NCBI GenBank assembly: GCA_020226215.1
Contig: CM035235.1
Coordinates: 39,729,457-39,793,456, forward strand
Source: Sindora glabra
Taxonomy: Eukaryota; Streptophyta; Magnoliopsida; Fabales; Fabaceae
Direction: 5' to 3'
DNA length: 64,000 nucleotides
Shown in pieces: positions 35,486-48,910 of the stretch; position 1 is the first letter of the stretch, and the number at the start of each line of letters is the position of its first letter. Below the pieces are notes generated by a model. That model was not told where the DNA came from, searched no databases, and saw only the letters and a list, made by a program, of their open reading frames with translations. Both the position numbers and the translations under genes were made by a program.

Positions 35486-38400
35486 ATTAGTATTAACGAA
35501 AGGTTTAGGCTTTGAATTATAGTTGAGTTTTTTTGAATGATTTTGATAGAATTTTTTTGAACTGTGTGATTCATGGTCCTTTTATTCAATTTTATATTGT
35601 TTAGCCATTAATGTATGTTTATTTGTTCTGGGCATGACTAATGTATCAAGTTTTCTTTTTGGCACATGAACAATTTGTTATTTCCTAGAAAAGATAATAC
35701 TTACTAATATTTTCAATGACATGATTTCATGTTCTTGCCATGAGTGAACAAATGTTACTAACCTAAATGTGTAAGATTGCATATTTAAGATATCCTTCAT
35801 GAAGGATGAAGGCCGTGAATTATTTTTCTTTCGTCTATAAATTGGATACATGAGCTTTCATAATAGTCATATGCATTTCAAAACTATGATTAACTTGCAT
35901 CTAGGCATTGTTATATCTACCATTTAAGTCCATTGCTTGCCTCATTTTCTAGGAAGTAGCTATGTACTTAAATTATATGAATTCCCTACTATTGGGTAAC
36001 ATTCTTCTATTTTATGTCTTGTATGCTATGCATGATTTTTTGGTCATATAGGATTACTAGAAAATGTAGGGATTTTTTTTTTCAAAAAAAGTAGGACCAG
36101 TTGCGAGTGCCCTAGTGTAATACAATTTTTTTATGTGCATGTACATATGTAAGTGCAATAACCATGTACTAGTCCTTTTCCATAAAAATGAAACCTCTTA
36201 TCAGTTTTGTAAATTTTAAACTTTTGGAAATTTGAATTTCTTTACACATTTGATTGAAGTTTAGGATTAAATAAGATTGTAAATATGATTTTTAAGGGAT
36301 TGAGATTATTTTAAAGGTTATAATAGCAAAAAAAACCCCAAAACAAATCATAGGTCTAGCGAAGTGCAACAAAACCATTTTAATTTTTTTTAAAAAAAAA
36401 TTGAAATGAATTTTGAATGGAAGTTTTGACCAAAATAGGTATGGTATTAGTTTACATATGCCATTAGAGGAAGATGTGTGCCATTTCTAAATGTTGTAAT
36501 AGCTATAAAAACCTAAGTGAAATATAGGAATGGTAAACCTTCCCACTAAAAATCTAGGAATTGGAAACAATTTGTTTTACGTAATTTCTTGATCAAAATT
36601 TATTAGGTTAGTCTATATACATATTTTGTAGTAGATTTAAATAAGAATTTGTGTAAAAAATGGTGGAAAATAGCATAAAACAATTAGGTTTGAATCAGAT
36701 TTTATATTGGATTGGGTGACCTGCGAATGCTTAATCAAACAAAGAAAATAAAGCCAAGAGCACATGGTGCACAAGGCTATTCATATCCTTAACGCATGAG
36801 CCCTATGCGCCATCATGCTAATAACATATATGACATGAAAATACCTTTATACTCCACTTTTTGAGCACGTAATTTTAGGCTTTTTTTAATTTTTATGCTA
36901 ATTATTACCTAATTTTTTCAATAATTATTTGATACTATTTTGGTTAAAATTTTTCCTCAATAATTCCTATATTAATAATTGCATACTATAATCTTTATAG
37001 TAATTTTGGAGACTGTTTGAGTAATGTAATAATTTTGGAAAGATTATTATACTAACTAGGAATTATTATATACTCATATTATGCTATGAAAATTTTATGT
37101 AATTGTGTATTTAACTTCATGAGACCAATTGCATGAAATTTTTTGCAAAAAATTTTGAAATTAATTTTTTAAATTGCATATGGGAGATATTATATTGGTA
37201 ATATTAAATGCCCTTTGATATTATATAATTAATATGATAAGTTAGTTATAATATGAGTGGTAGGATTAAATGTTGTATTTCTAAGATTTTAAACAGCCTT
37301 ATAGTATTGGGTTTTAGAAGTATGATATTTGATTCTTGTCTTATGTTTTAAGAACTTAAATGCCTTTTGGTATTAATCCTTATAATGTGATACTAGCCAA
37401 TATTGCATAATATAATTTTGTGAGAGAATTTTTTGTATAATTAAGATTTTGACATTTATCAAATTATTTTAATATTTTCTAAATTTAATATTTATGAATA
37501 AAATTCTAAAATGTTGAATGGACAAATTGCATTTGTTATGGCTTATTTCTAGATAATATATTTGGCAATTTTAAGTGCAAAATCCAATATGAGTTCAAAT
37601 TCAAGTATAAGGTAAAATTGGAACACAATAGTTTGTTTACATTTAAATTAAGTTAGTCTAATAGTTATTTTGGACTGGACCATTAAATGGAGAATTCTTG
37701 AGTTAATAAATGTTTAGCCCATTTATTTTGGATAATTAACATTCGTGAAATTTAATTAAATAGGAAATTATTATTAATTAAGAGAATGGTCAATAATGAG
37801 GGCAGAGGGTTATTAAGGCCCATTATGGACTTTATTTTAGTTTAATTTCATAAAAATATAAAATTTTAATTTTTTTTATTTGGTGAGTACTAAATGGTTT
37901 CTACTAGATTTAGTTAACTTCTTGCAAAGTGTTTTTAAAACTAGATATAGGTTTTGTTTGTATTTTATATTGTACCAAATAACATAATATTTTGTAAAAT
38001 TTTAATCGTGAAAATTTATTTTGATTAATTATCAGGTTTTAACAAATAAAACTTAATTTTAAGGTCTTTTTGAAGTATAATTTTTTATAAGGTTGTTTGG
38101 AATTTTCTAAAATCCAAATTTTAAGGTTTAACTTTAAAACCATTTCTAGGACTTAATAGAATTGATCCATTTAAAGATGTTCTGAAATAGTAGGAGATTA
38201 TCAAATTTTGTAAAAGATAAGAGTAAAAAAATATGATTTTGAGTTTAATAGGGATGCTTATATAAAAGTGTAAGTTCAAGATCAAGTCAGTCAATAATTA
38301 ATAACTACTTTTAGGAGGAAAGTGTAGTTTGTCAAAAACTCTCTTCTCTTTTATATTTTTTAAAACTTGCTTATAGTCAAAAGCAGTTCATTTTAGTAAA

Positions 38401-39080
38401 AGTTATATCAAATGGAAAAGAAAGTAGTTTTCTTAATTAGTGACTTGATAGCTAAATAGATTTTAAGAAATCTATTTACACAGTTGTATCTCATTTTAGT
38501 GAAATTGTAATTTCTATCAAATAACAAGAGAGTAATACAAATCAATGTATAATAAATTTGAGCATTTTAGTAATTTTAGATCTGTATGACAATGATGTTT
38601 TCTTAAGTCAGTCATCGTATAGATATATTAGTCAAAGTAAAGCAATTAAACCTAGTCAATGGCCTAGATGTAAAGTGTAGTAGACCTATAATCGCATGTA
38701 CAATGGACTAATAAGCCCAAAATCATTTATGTAGTAGGCCTATATTACATAAATCCTAAAGTTACTTAGCTTGTCTCATTTTGGTATCAAAAGAGTCTAA
38801 TATATTAGTATGCTCTCATGTTAGCTAATTTTAAAGGATTAAATTTATTAGGCCTAAATGTTTTTTAAGTGATAAAAGTTGTCCCATATACAATGGTCAT
38901 AAATAACCTATTGCTAATTTAAGTCAAGTGGGTTTAGACTACAAATAATGTTGTATGCGGGTGGTACAAATGATTACATACTGAATTATAAAAGATTAAA
39001 AAATCTCATATATATAGGTTACTCAGACTTATTCTATTAATTGTTTAAGTGAACACAAAACTATGTTTGAATATATTAGA

Positions 39081-40460
39081 AGGCGTTGTATTATGGAATT
39101 ATCATGTAGTTAATTATAACAACCTCTATTAAAGGGTAGGACATGTTGTATGTTATAAATACCTTATTAAGTTAATAAGTTAAAGGTTGCCTTTAACCTT
39201 AAGTGGGTTTATGTCACGACAATACTACTAACATAGAATTCTCTCTTTGTAATCACAAATCTACCTATATAAAGGATTTCAAATTGAGGTACCTATTTGT
39301 AAGAGAGAAAATACACGAGTATATTGCATATTTTTCATGAATTTTATACCTACGAATCCAATATAACCAAAGGCTTAGGGTTAAATATAAAAACATAATC
39401 ATGTGAATAATGTGAATTTGCCAAAACCTTTTTTGGTATTCTAGGTTAGTGGAAGTTTTATTGATATAAGCTTATTAATATCCTATGATATGTTTGAATA
39501 AAATACTCATAATGAGATATTTGTATCTTTGCCATATATTGTTCATATTTTGGTCATGTCATGTAAATAAAGACATTCAAACCTTGTTTCATTATTGTGA
39601 ATAGAGGTATTTAGACCTTGTCTCATTAATGTGTTAGAAATATTAATTCTCATTAAGCATCTTAGGTGGATTTTAGGACAATTATGTGGAAATTTACATT
39701 CAATCATATTAATACCCTATGATATGTTTAAACAAAATACTTATAATGAGATATTCGTATCTTTACCATATATTATCCATATTTTGGTTATAGTGTGTAA
39801 GTAAAGACTTTTAAGCCTTATCTTATTATTGTGAATAAGAGGCACTATATTATGGAATTATCATGCAGTTAATTACAGTAACATTTATTAAAGGGTAAGG
39901 TATGTTATGTGTTATAAATACCTTATTAAGTTAATAAGTTAAAGGTTTCCTTTAACCTTAAGTGGGTTTATGTCACGACAATAATACTACCATAGAATTC
40001 TCTCTTTGTAATCACAAATCTACCCATGTAAAGGATTTTAATTGAAATACCTATTTGTAAAAGAGAAAATACGCAACTATATTGCATATTTTCGATGAAT
40101 TGTATACCCACAAATCTACTATAATTAAAAGCTTAGGGTTAAATATAAAAACATAATCATGTGAATAATATGAATTTGCCAAAGCCTTTTCCGGTATTCT
40201 AAGTTAGTGGAAGTTTTATTAATATAAGCTCATTGATATCTTATGGTATATTTGAATGAAATACTTATAATTAGATATTTGTATCTTTGCTATATATTGT
40301 CCATATTTATGGCGTGTAAGTAAAGACATTTAGACTTTGCTTCATTATTGTGAATAGAGGTATTTAAATCTTGCCTCATTAATGTGTTGGAAATATTGAT
40401 TCTCATTAAGCATCTTAGGTGGATTCTAGGACCACTGTGTGGGAAATTTACATTCAGTAC
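39081..40460. repeat. 759-bp tandem duplication with an extra internal copy
   Basis: Copy A starts at 39,081 (AGGCGTTGTATTATGGAATT) and copy B at 39,840 (AGGCACTATATTATGGAATT). They run in parallel for about 620 bp, through TTAACCTTAAGTGGG, TTCTCTCTTTGTAATCACAA, GGCTTAGGGTTAAATATAAA and CATTAAGCATCTTAGGTGG. Between them, 39,706-39,839 is a further copy of the segment at 39,478-39,605. So the unit grew by at least two duplication steps. It lies inside the old 6.2-kb LTR element. Confidence 0.8.
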
Positions 40461-40682
40461 ATTAAGATAATATAAATCTTGTTATGCACATTACATTTAA
40501 TCATTTGGTTTCGAAGTATAGGCATTTAACATGTTTAATATTGATATCTTTTGGATATAATATTTAGTGTTATTGGATGCTTATAATCTCAATTAGACCT
40601 ATAACTAAGATAATACAATTTTAACATTAATTCTTTTTTAGTAGTTATTATTTATAAATTAATATGAGCCTAAATGAAATAT

Positions 40683-41168
40683 TGTTAGAAATTTTAATAT
40701 AGGCCTCATATTAATTTATTAAATGTTAATTAATGTTGAATTATATTATGTAGATTCAAAATTAAGTGACAATTTACAATTAGGTTTTGTATGGTGTTAT
40801 GGCCCAAATGTGGGTTTATTAAGTATGGATTCTATAATAGATAGAATCTATAACCCAATCCAATTTATTTAAGAAGTCTCTTGCATTTAGTAATTGAACT
40901 AAGTCTGAGTTGTCCCATCAGTATTCAAATATTGTTGTAGTTTTCACAAAGTAAGGAGGTAGGTAGTTACGATAGATAGAGAACCAATTTCATAATAATA
41001 TTGATCAAGTTGTTTTACAGGTATTTGGAAAATTAAAAAATTGAATAGCAAGTAAAATTTCATATTCTGAGTAATTTGATCACATAGTTGAGTTCTTTCA
41101 TTTCACCTACCTCATACTATTTGCAATTAAGGTCTAGGAATTATCATGATGATAAAATTATTCTTGCA
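40683..41168 (+). repeat. 3' LTR of the old 6.2-kb element
   Basis: It is 486 bp, starts TGTTAGAAATTTTAATATAGG and ends TTATTCTTGCA, and is homologous to 34,959-35,485. The preceding bases (AAATGAAATAT) make at best a weak polypurine tract. Confidence 0.65.
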
Positions 41169-42689
41169 TTTTTATCCTACAACCAAATAAAGGAAAATAC
41201 TATTTTTCACTTCTTTTCTTTTTTGAGTTTTCTTTTTATTTATTTTCTATGTAAACAAGAAAGTACTAAAAAGTTTTACTTCGCATAAATTAAAATATGA
41301 AAAATTGTTTAGCTTCCCACTTAAATAAGAGTTTCTTGCAAAAATTTCTAATTTTGTATTTTTAAATAAAAAAAGTGTCCATAATTATAGAATTTCCAAA
41401 TGCAAGTTATAAATTACATAGAAAATGATAGGTTGAAGTCATAAATACTTTAAGAATTCTAATAGAATTAAGGAAAAATTTTCCTTTCCTACTATGATAT
41501 TATGATTTTTAGTAATATTTTCTACTTTTTTGGCAATAAAAAATTATTTCTTTAATTTTAGAAATTATTTAATTAAGAGCTTTTAATGTAAATAGCATTT
41601 AATATCTTTTAAATTCAATCCATATATTTTGTATGTGTACTTCTGATAATTTAACAATTCCTCTTATTACTTCAAAAAAAATCACTTATACATAATGTCA
41701 TAATTATTTATTTATTAAACTACAATAAAAATATACTTGAATCTTAATAAAATTGATTTTTTCCAAATTATAATAAGGGAATATTGGATGATATATACCT
41801 TTTAGGAATAAAATTGATTTAAATAAAATTAAAAGATAACATTGAAATGATTGTGACAGTTAAAAGATTAGAAATGTGCTATGGGCTTTATATTAAGCTG
41901 TTTGCTAATTAAGTATAAATAAAATTAATGTGGAAGTTTGGTATCAACAGTTTTTAAATTTCTTCAAACATATGATGTTCATGTGCGCATATTCAATAAC
42001 TAGAACTACTAATAAATTTATATAAAATTTTTGTAAAAAATAAATATAAGCAAAAAAGAATAAAATAAAAACTAAACTACTAACCAAGTAAAACACTACA
42101 ATCCATTATATTATTTCTTCCTAACAAATAAGATTTGACTTGTCAACCATGTAGAGTTTCCTGACATTTTATAAAACAACATTGCTTTCACGTGTTACTT
42201 ATCAAAGGTAAATTAGGCAGTACCTACAATTCGTATGCCAAAAATCAATTATATCATCATTTGAGTAAGATTAAATGTATATTTAAAATTGCTACAAAAA
42301 AATGTATATTTAAATTTAGTTATTAATAAATTATAAATAATTAAATTAAATATTCAATATATAAAAAAATTTAATATAATATGCGAAGGAATGCATCAAC
42401 CAAAAATAAACTAATAGTAAAGTGAAGCAAAATTTGTTAGTGAAGTTAGCAAGGATCGATAGGCCTCGACGCTCACGCCATTGCTTTTACATGTAATAAT
42501 ATATATTTTTAATAAAATTTTCTTATCACCCACTATTAGTAAGTGCCAAAATCAAATAAGAAAAAAAATGTGAATTTGAGAAGAATTGGAACTCCTCCAT
42601 CATGTTTACCAAAAAAATGATTTTTTTTGTTCAATTAAGTTGCTAATAATAACATAAATTTTATATTATTTATGTTTGATATAATATCA
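41169..42689. other. AT-rich intergenic DNA
   Basis: No gene is supported. The 66-codon frame at 41,088-41,288 overlaps the LTR end and encodes low-complexity Phe/Ser-rich sequence. A GC-richer island at 42,450-42,480 (GATAGGCCTCGACGCTCACG) is short and unexplained. Confidence 0.5.
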
Positions 42690-43146
42690 CTAATACTTAA
42701 AATATCTAACTAACTAGAATCAATTTGTTCAACATAACAAATGTCCAACTAGTTCATAATTAATTGGTATAGTTCATGATCAATTTATGCAATATCAATG
42801 ACCTAGCAACTATTAGGCCTAGTTACATTACCAATTGACCTATAAGGTCCAAGGGACTATTATAGTATGTAATTACTTATTTACTTTATGATATATCACT
42901 TTAAGCAACTTACTTGTATATACCTCAATTATGTATCTTGTAAAAAGGGTCTTCACTCTCACTCTAGTTTTTACATTATTCTTTCCTATAAAATACTAAC
43001 TTAAGTATCAGATGAACTACAATTGACCCTCATCTATTGCCTTTTAATGTGGTATGTTCATGTCTTGTAAGTCATTATAAAAACTAAAATTCTTCCTAGA
43101 CTAAATCGGAAGAAGTAACTAGCATCATCTATAACTTATCTAACCA
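42690..43146 (+). repeat. 5' LTR-like repeat of the outer element
   Basis: Direct-repeat partner of 56,250-56,708. It includes TCTTCACTCTCACTCTAG (about 42,950) and ACTTAAGTATCAGATG (about 43,001). Boundaries are approximate. Confidence 0.5.
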
Positions 43147-46020
43147 TAATTTTCAATCTAAAATTGGATCTTAATTCTCATAGAGTATGAATATTTTTAG
43201 ATTCTCTCATAATTGAAAAAAGGGGAGATGATTTTCTAGATCTGAAAATCGAAACCTTCCGATAAGGCATATGCTCTATCTATTGCAAGCTTGAGGAAGA
43301 TATGGTTTACTTAACCATGATTCTTAAGTGAGACGTCACGGCAATTCTCTAGGAAATCCAACACTTTCCTTATTCTTTTAAAGCTCAAACAAAGGTGATG
43401 AAAAGCTAAAAGAAGCATTTTCAAAAAATTCACTAAAGATCTTTTTAGGGATCAAGGGTTCTTAATTAGACCAGAAGTTTCTTAATTTGATTAGCCTTTT
43501 AATTACCTAGAAGTTATCAATAAAGTCATTTTTTATGGGAATCAAGACTCAAATAGAGACTCTTTATTAAATTCATCATAATTAATAAAGAATACATAAA
43601 TTGATCAATCATCTTTTTTAGCATAGGGGAATCGGATAGGATTATGAAGTCAAACCTTATTCCCAAAATAAATGATCTAGCCATCTTTAATTTCTCATCA
43701 TACATAATTTATCAATATCATTCTTAAGCTATTCAAACTTGTTACACAAATTTGAATTTTCTATAAGGAGCTAAATATAAATGCAAATAGAACCTTTAGA
43801 AAACTCAAACCCTTTTTTCACAAAGTTAAGAATCTTTTCAATAATCAAAGAAGAATTACAAGGGATCATATTCTTAATCAATTGAAAGGTATGATTTACT
43901 AAAGGCTAAATTTAAACATATTGTATGTGAAATGTAATTGAATTTATTGCTATAATGTTGCTATGAGTTATGCATAATCTAGCTATTTTACTAAATGTTG
44001 TTAATTTAAGTTATACTCATACATGGTGTTTAATAAAATGAGTAACTAAAATGTATATCATGCCCTATGCCCTAAGTCTCATGATTTTGTGATGTCAAGT
44101 GGACTTGGTGATGTTATTAGCTATTCTACATAACCTCTCTATTCAAATAGAGACACTTGATTCATATGGCATATAAAGTGTTTAACAAAATGCCTTACTA
44201 GAATGCTTATCATACTAATGGTCATAACCCCTAACTAAAGATTTCCATAAGCTCCATTGAAAATCGTAGGTCTTGGTTAGTACTCACAATGGACTTGAAT
44301 TCAACTACATTAAGAAAAAGAGAATAATACATAAAAAGCAGAAGCCAAGAATACTTATTTAACCAAAAAGCTTATATACCTTAAAGCTACAATGCCTTAT
44401 ATTTTTTTACAACACCCCAGTAGATAGAGAAGGTAACATGTTTAATTTTCTAGAATACCTATCCGAATGCTTGTAGATAGGCAATATTAGTAAGGTGGCT
44501 TCAGTGAAGTAAGTTATATCTAAAGGGTTTTAGTTTTGTAAATTTATAAATAGAAAAGTAAGAATGATTGACCCATTGGCAACCTTCGATTATAGTTAAA
44601 TGAGTCATATAGTCAAAACCTACATATGGACACTCTTGCTATCCTACATGTCCCAATTTTAACCATTAGTATAAAACCCCACTTAGTATATACCTCAAGT
44701 AGGCAAGTTTAAACATCTCATCATTATTAGTTAAAGGATTCAATAAGTTTCAAAGATTTTATGACACAAGGCAAGTAAAATCCTTAATTTAATTTTTAGG
44801 AATATTTTAGGAAGAGACACTAATGAAGACATTAACTGTGAAAACAACAAGTACGAAGAACTAAGAAAGTACAAAGTATCTAAATGCTTGTACAAGATTA
44901 AGTCCTTTACTTATTAATTCTTAAAAAGCATGTATAATGCTTTTGCTTTATAGCTTTTTTTGGCTATATACCTACACCTATCCATATATTCTATGATCTG
45001 CAAAGTTCATAAATGTAAGATTGACTTTTCTTGGCCATTATATTAAAAGACAAAACTAGTAGATGCCTTCGTAATGATAGTACTTAAATGTTAGGCAAGA
45101 TGTTGTTATTAGTATACTTGATAATGCTACGTCATATGCTATAAGCTTGAAAATGCTTTGTCTTATTTATAGTACCAATAAGAGACTACAACAAAGAAAA
45201 TTCAAAGTTTTCCATAGTGAGATCAAAAGAAAATATATGGCCCCATCATATATGCTTAGCACAAATACTTAAAGCCCCAATTGGTTTAATAAAAACCAAC
45301 TAAAAGTATAACTTTCAGTTGGGCTTAAAAATTGTTTTGTTATGCTTATAAATCCATTATTAGCAAAAGCACACCTATACAATGTTATCTTTAAAAAGGA
45401 GTAAATAACTCTTACTTGAAAATATTAGCATCTTAATCATGATGTGAAAAATTATATTCCATACATATGCTTCATGCTTAGCTTTAAATGCCTTTGCATA
45501 TATGTTTTAGAAAATAAATTAGGCATTGCATTTTCATGATGTGCTCGATCAAAAGGGAATAAGACATTGTTAGAACCTCTAAAATATCATTTCCATATGA
45601 TTGAAGATACTTTATGAAATACCTTACTCTACCATTCTTGAATGTGATGTATGAAGTTATCATTACATATTCACATACTAATTCATTAATATTCTTTTTA
45701 TGGAATGGAATAATAACACATAAAGTCCATTGCTCATTGTCAAAGTACATTTTATAAGGAAAATATGACAAGATAAAAAAATAAATAGAAAAAACTACTC
45801 CTCTAAATTAGAAGATTTAAAATATATGAGGATAAAATTCTAAAAACACCAATTACAACATAAGAGGATTAGCTTAAGAATTTAGAAAATAATTGACTGT
45901 TAAACCATATGCTTTAGGCTTCGAACATCATAAGTAATATCCCTTACTAAGATACACTTTAATTCATATTCCTCTTGGATAATTACTAAATTAAGCTTCA
46001 AAGTATAGAATTCCCTCAAC
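43147..46020. other. Internal region of the outer element, non-coding
   Basis: No gag or pol frame is recognisable. Open frames here are short, for example 95 codons on the reverse strand at 45,484-45,771, and resemble no known protein. I see no other structure except scattered short repeats. Confidence 0.45.
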
Positions 46021-46065
46021 ATATCTTGAAGGTCGAGTAACACTTAATATTATCCACGAAGTTAG

Positions 46066-46337
46066 AGCAATTTTCTCGACATTAAAAACTTCAAACTTAA
46101 TCTCTTAGGACCAAAATCCAAGCAATTCCCTTAACACTAAAAGCTAGAATTTATCCTTTTATACTAAAGCTTGAGCATTTACCTCAACACTAAAAAAGTA
46201 GGACTTGATCTATTAGTACCAAAGCTCTAGCAGTTCCTTCGGCACTTAAAACCCTAAACTCAATCCATTAGTACCAAAATTCAAGTAGCTTCCTTAGTAT
46301 TATAAAGCCCAAATGACTTTATTATCAATAATATCTT
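46066..46337. repeat. 54-bp tandem array, five copies
   Basis: Units start at 46,066, 46,121, 46,174, 46,229 and 46,284 (lengths 55, 53, 55, 55 and about 54). Each has AGCA(A/G)TTCC, then ACACTAAAA, then AGGACTT-like and ATTAGTACCAAA words. The array is bracketed by two copies of ATATCTTGAAGGTC followed by AATATTATC (46,021 and 46,331), so it sits in a larger repeated unit. Confidence 0.75.
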
Positions 46338-48500
46338 GAAGGTCAAGCAACTCACAATATTATCTATAAAGCTTGAGTAACCTTTGATAATATTTAAAAC
46401 TACAATAGCCCCCTCAATATAGTATCAAGATAATGAATTACCAAGTTTTCAATTGATCGAAAGAGAAAAAGAGCATCACATATAGATAAAAAAAACTCAA
46501 AAAAGTAAGTTAAGAGCTTAAAACCAAGCCCAAATAACACCTCTATCATTAGATAACCATATCATAACCAACCTAACCATGATCAGTGTAAAATTTATTT
46601 TCAAATTTTCATTAACCTATCTAACCTTATTTTGACATCATCATACAATACTAGCAAACTAATTTATTTTATCAACTAATTTTATAAATTTTTTAAAATA
46701 TTTATAATATTTTGAAATTATCATTCCTTTACAGGGCCCAAAAACTATCCTAACATCACTATGTTGTTGACTATGGTTGCACATAACAAATATTTTAAAA
46801 GGATTTTAGTCACTAAAGGGCTTCAACCAACATATTTGAAAAGTATTAGAAATTACAATAATGAGTTATAAATTTATTAATTAAATAACATACTTAATAA
46901 AATAATTTTATAGTTGTATATTTTCTAAATCAAACCATATCATGTTTCAAGCAATATTTACCTATATGACATTGACATAATAACAATAATAATTGATTAA
47001 TTAAAAGAAAGATAATAATTAAATCACCTTATAGGTCTCGAATCATCCTTATCCCTTCATAAACTCCATTCTTATCTTTTCAAAATTTGTTTTATTCATT
47101 CATAAAATATTTTCTAAATTCGATATTAATATTACATTTTAACAATAACATGTCCTCCAACTTCAGCATCATCAATACTCTTCACAAATTAAGATTTCAT
47201 AGTTATCAATATTATACAACTAAATTATAATTCATTTTATATTATTATACACATTATTTAATTAGGATAAACAATAATATTTAAATATATCCATAGCTTA
47301 TATAGTTAATATTAACATAATATATTAATAAACAAAATAATTTTTGAAAAAGGGTAATATTCGAGCATGATACTTGAATATAAAGCTTTAAGACAAAAAC
47401 TTGAAGCTCATATTCAAATATGCAAAACTCAAGGCTACCATACTTGAGATACTCAAATACAATAGTTAAATATAACTCATAAGAGTTAATTTCTTTAACC
47501 ATACTCGAGTATTGTACTCAAGAATTGCATTTAGATGTTATGCCTTTTTAAGATATTTGATTATGGTAATCAAATATAATTTTTTGTAAAGAAATACTTG
47601 ATAAAGATTTCTAAATTTTTGAGAATTTTACAAAGCTAAAACTAACCTTAACTTATAAATCTTCAAACACATATTTTTAGCTACAAAACTATGATATACT
47701 GGCATTCATATTTATTTTCTAGCTTTTAATAACAAGTAATTCACTTTACAACCTTCAAGCTCAAATAATCAATTTTTAATGTCAAAACACACATATAGAC
47801 TTAACTAGCATGAATACTTATAATTTAACATCATAAGTAAATTATTCATTTATGTAAATATAGAGGAGGTGAAAAAGAGTTAGATGGATAATCTATTGTC
47901 CTTAAATATCATCAAATTAAGAAAGGCTAGGTAGAATCCCTAATCTCCCTCTCCATTACAAGGTTTAAGAATTTTTAAATTAAAACCATAATCTAGTAAA
48001 AGTTTACTTTGACTTTTTTTTAAAGAACTATGGATGAATAATGGCGATTGAAGCTTGGCATTATTGAATTGAAGGGAATGAATATAAAGAAAAGTAAGGA
48101 GAAGGATAAAGGTTAGTGGTTAAATTGAAAAATTAGCTAGGAATATGATTTGGTTAGGGGTTTATAAGATATTAAGGGCAATTTCATCATTTTGAAATGT
48201 TTTAAGGCAAAAATGAAAAAAAAATCCTAAACATCCACCATACACACCTATTTAAGTCTAATTTCTAACTAATTCATAGCTAATTTTATTCTTCCTATTT
48301 TCATCATAAAATTTCATTTTCTTTAGTTTAAACATAATCTTAAACACATCCACAACAATCCTAATAACTAACATGTATATGTAAATATAATAAAATAACT
48401 AAAATAAAATTCTAAATTACTAGGGGCTTCATAAGTTAAGAGTTTAAGTTTTAGCTTTAAATAACTTTTTTATTATTAGTGAGCTAAAAGCTCAAGATTT
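46338..48500. other. Internal region of the outer element, non-coding
   Basis: AT-rich DNA with no supported gene. The 73-codon reverse frame at 47,281-47,502 is low-complexity (Tyr/Leu-rich). Confidence 0.5.
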
Positions 48501-48509
48501 AACTTAAGC

Positions 48510-48910
48510 AAAATCTTAGGAAGGATTTAGTTCGAGTAGCATCTTTCTCATTTAGCTTAAGTAAATGACATCTTAATCATCTAGCCTCAATAAGTGGCAT
48601 ATTTATCATTTAGCATAAGTAAATAGCATCTTGAGCATCTAGCCTGAGTCTAAAAGGTGTCTTTATCATTTAGTTTGAGCAAATCTTGATCTTCTAGCTT
48701 GAGTAAGCAACATCTTTATCATTTAACCTAAGTAAGTGGCATTTTAAGCATCTAGCCTGAATCTAAGCTGCATTTTTATTATTTAGCTTGAGTAAGTAAC
48801 ATATTTATTATTTAACCTGAGTAAATGTCATATATATCATTTAGACTGAGCAGCATCTTTCTCATTTTGTCTAAGTAAGTGATATCTTAATCACCTAGCC
48901 TGAGTAAATG
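48510..48910. repeat. 29-bp tandem array, left part (about 13 copies)
   Basis: The unit is close to CATCTTTATCATTTAGCCTGAGTAAGTGG with many variants: CATCTTAATCATCTAGCC, CATATTTATCATTTAGCA, CATTTTTATTATTTAGC. Most copies are exactly 29 bp; some are 25 or 31-34. The array is cut at 48,910 by the gypsy insertion and resumes at 55,758. It is preceded by GAGCTAAAAGCTCAAGATTTAA (48,481), a word also found between units on the other side. Confidence 0.85.

Larger units (their letters stand above)
34959..41168 (+). mobile_element. Old LTR retrotransposon, 6.2 kb, non-coding
   Basis: Two long direct repeats (34,959-35,485 and 40,683-41,168) both start TG(C/T)TAGAAATTTTAAT and both end AATTATT(T/C)TTGCA, the TG...CA form of LTRs. 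TTTTT lies on both sides (34,954-34,958 and 41,169-41,173), a possible but low-complexity target duplication. Just inside the left repeat, ATTAGTATTAACGA resembles a decayed Met-tRNA primer site. The LTRs differ at many positions, so the insertion is old. No gag or pol frame survives in the 5.2 kb between them, which may be a non-autonomous (LARD-like) body or fully decayed. It contains a 759-bp tandem duplication. Confidence 0.65.

Noticed and set aside
42081..42100. CACTACAATCC as a CACTA terminus
   Set aside because: No inverted partner or 3-bp duplication could be found.
45484..45771. 95-codon reverse frame
   Set aside because: Tyr/Ile/Lys-rich composition typical of AT-rich non-coding DNA; no motif, and lies inside the outer LTR element.
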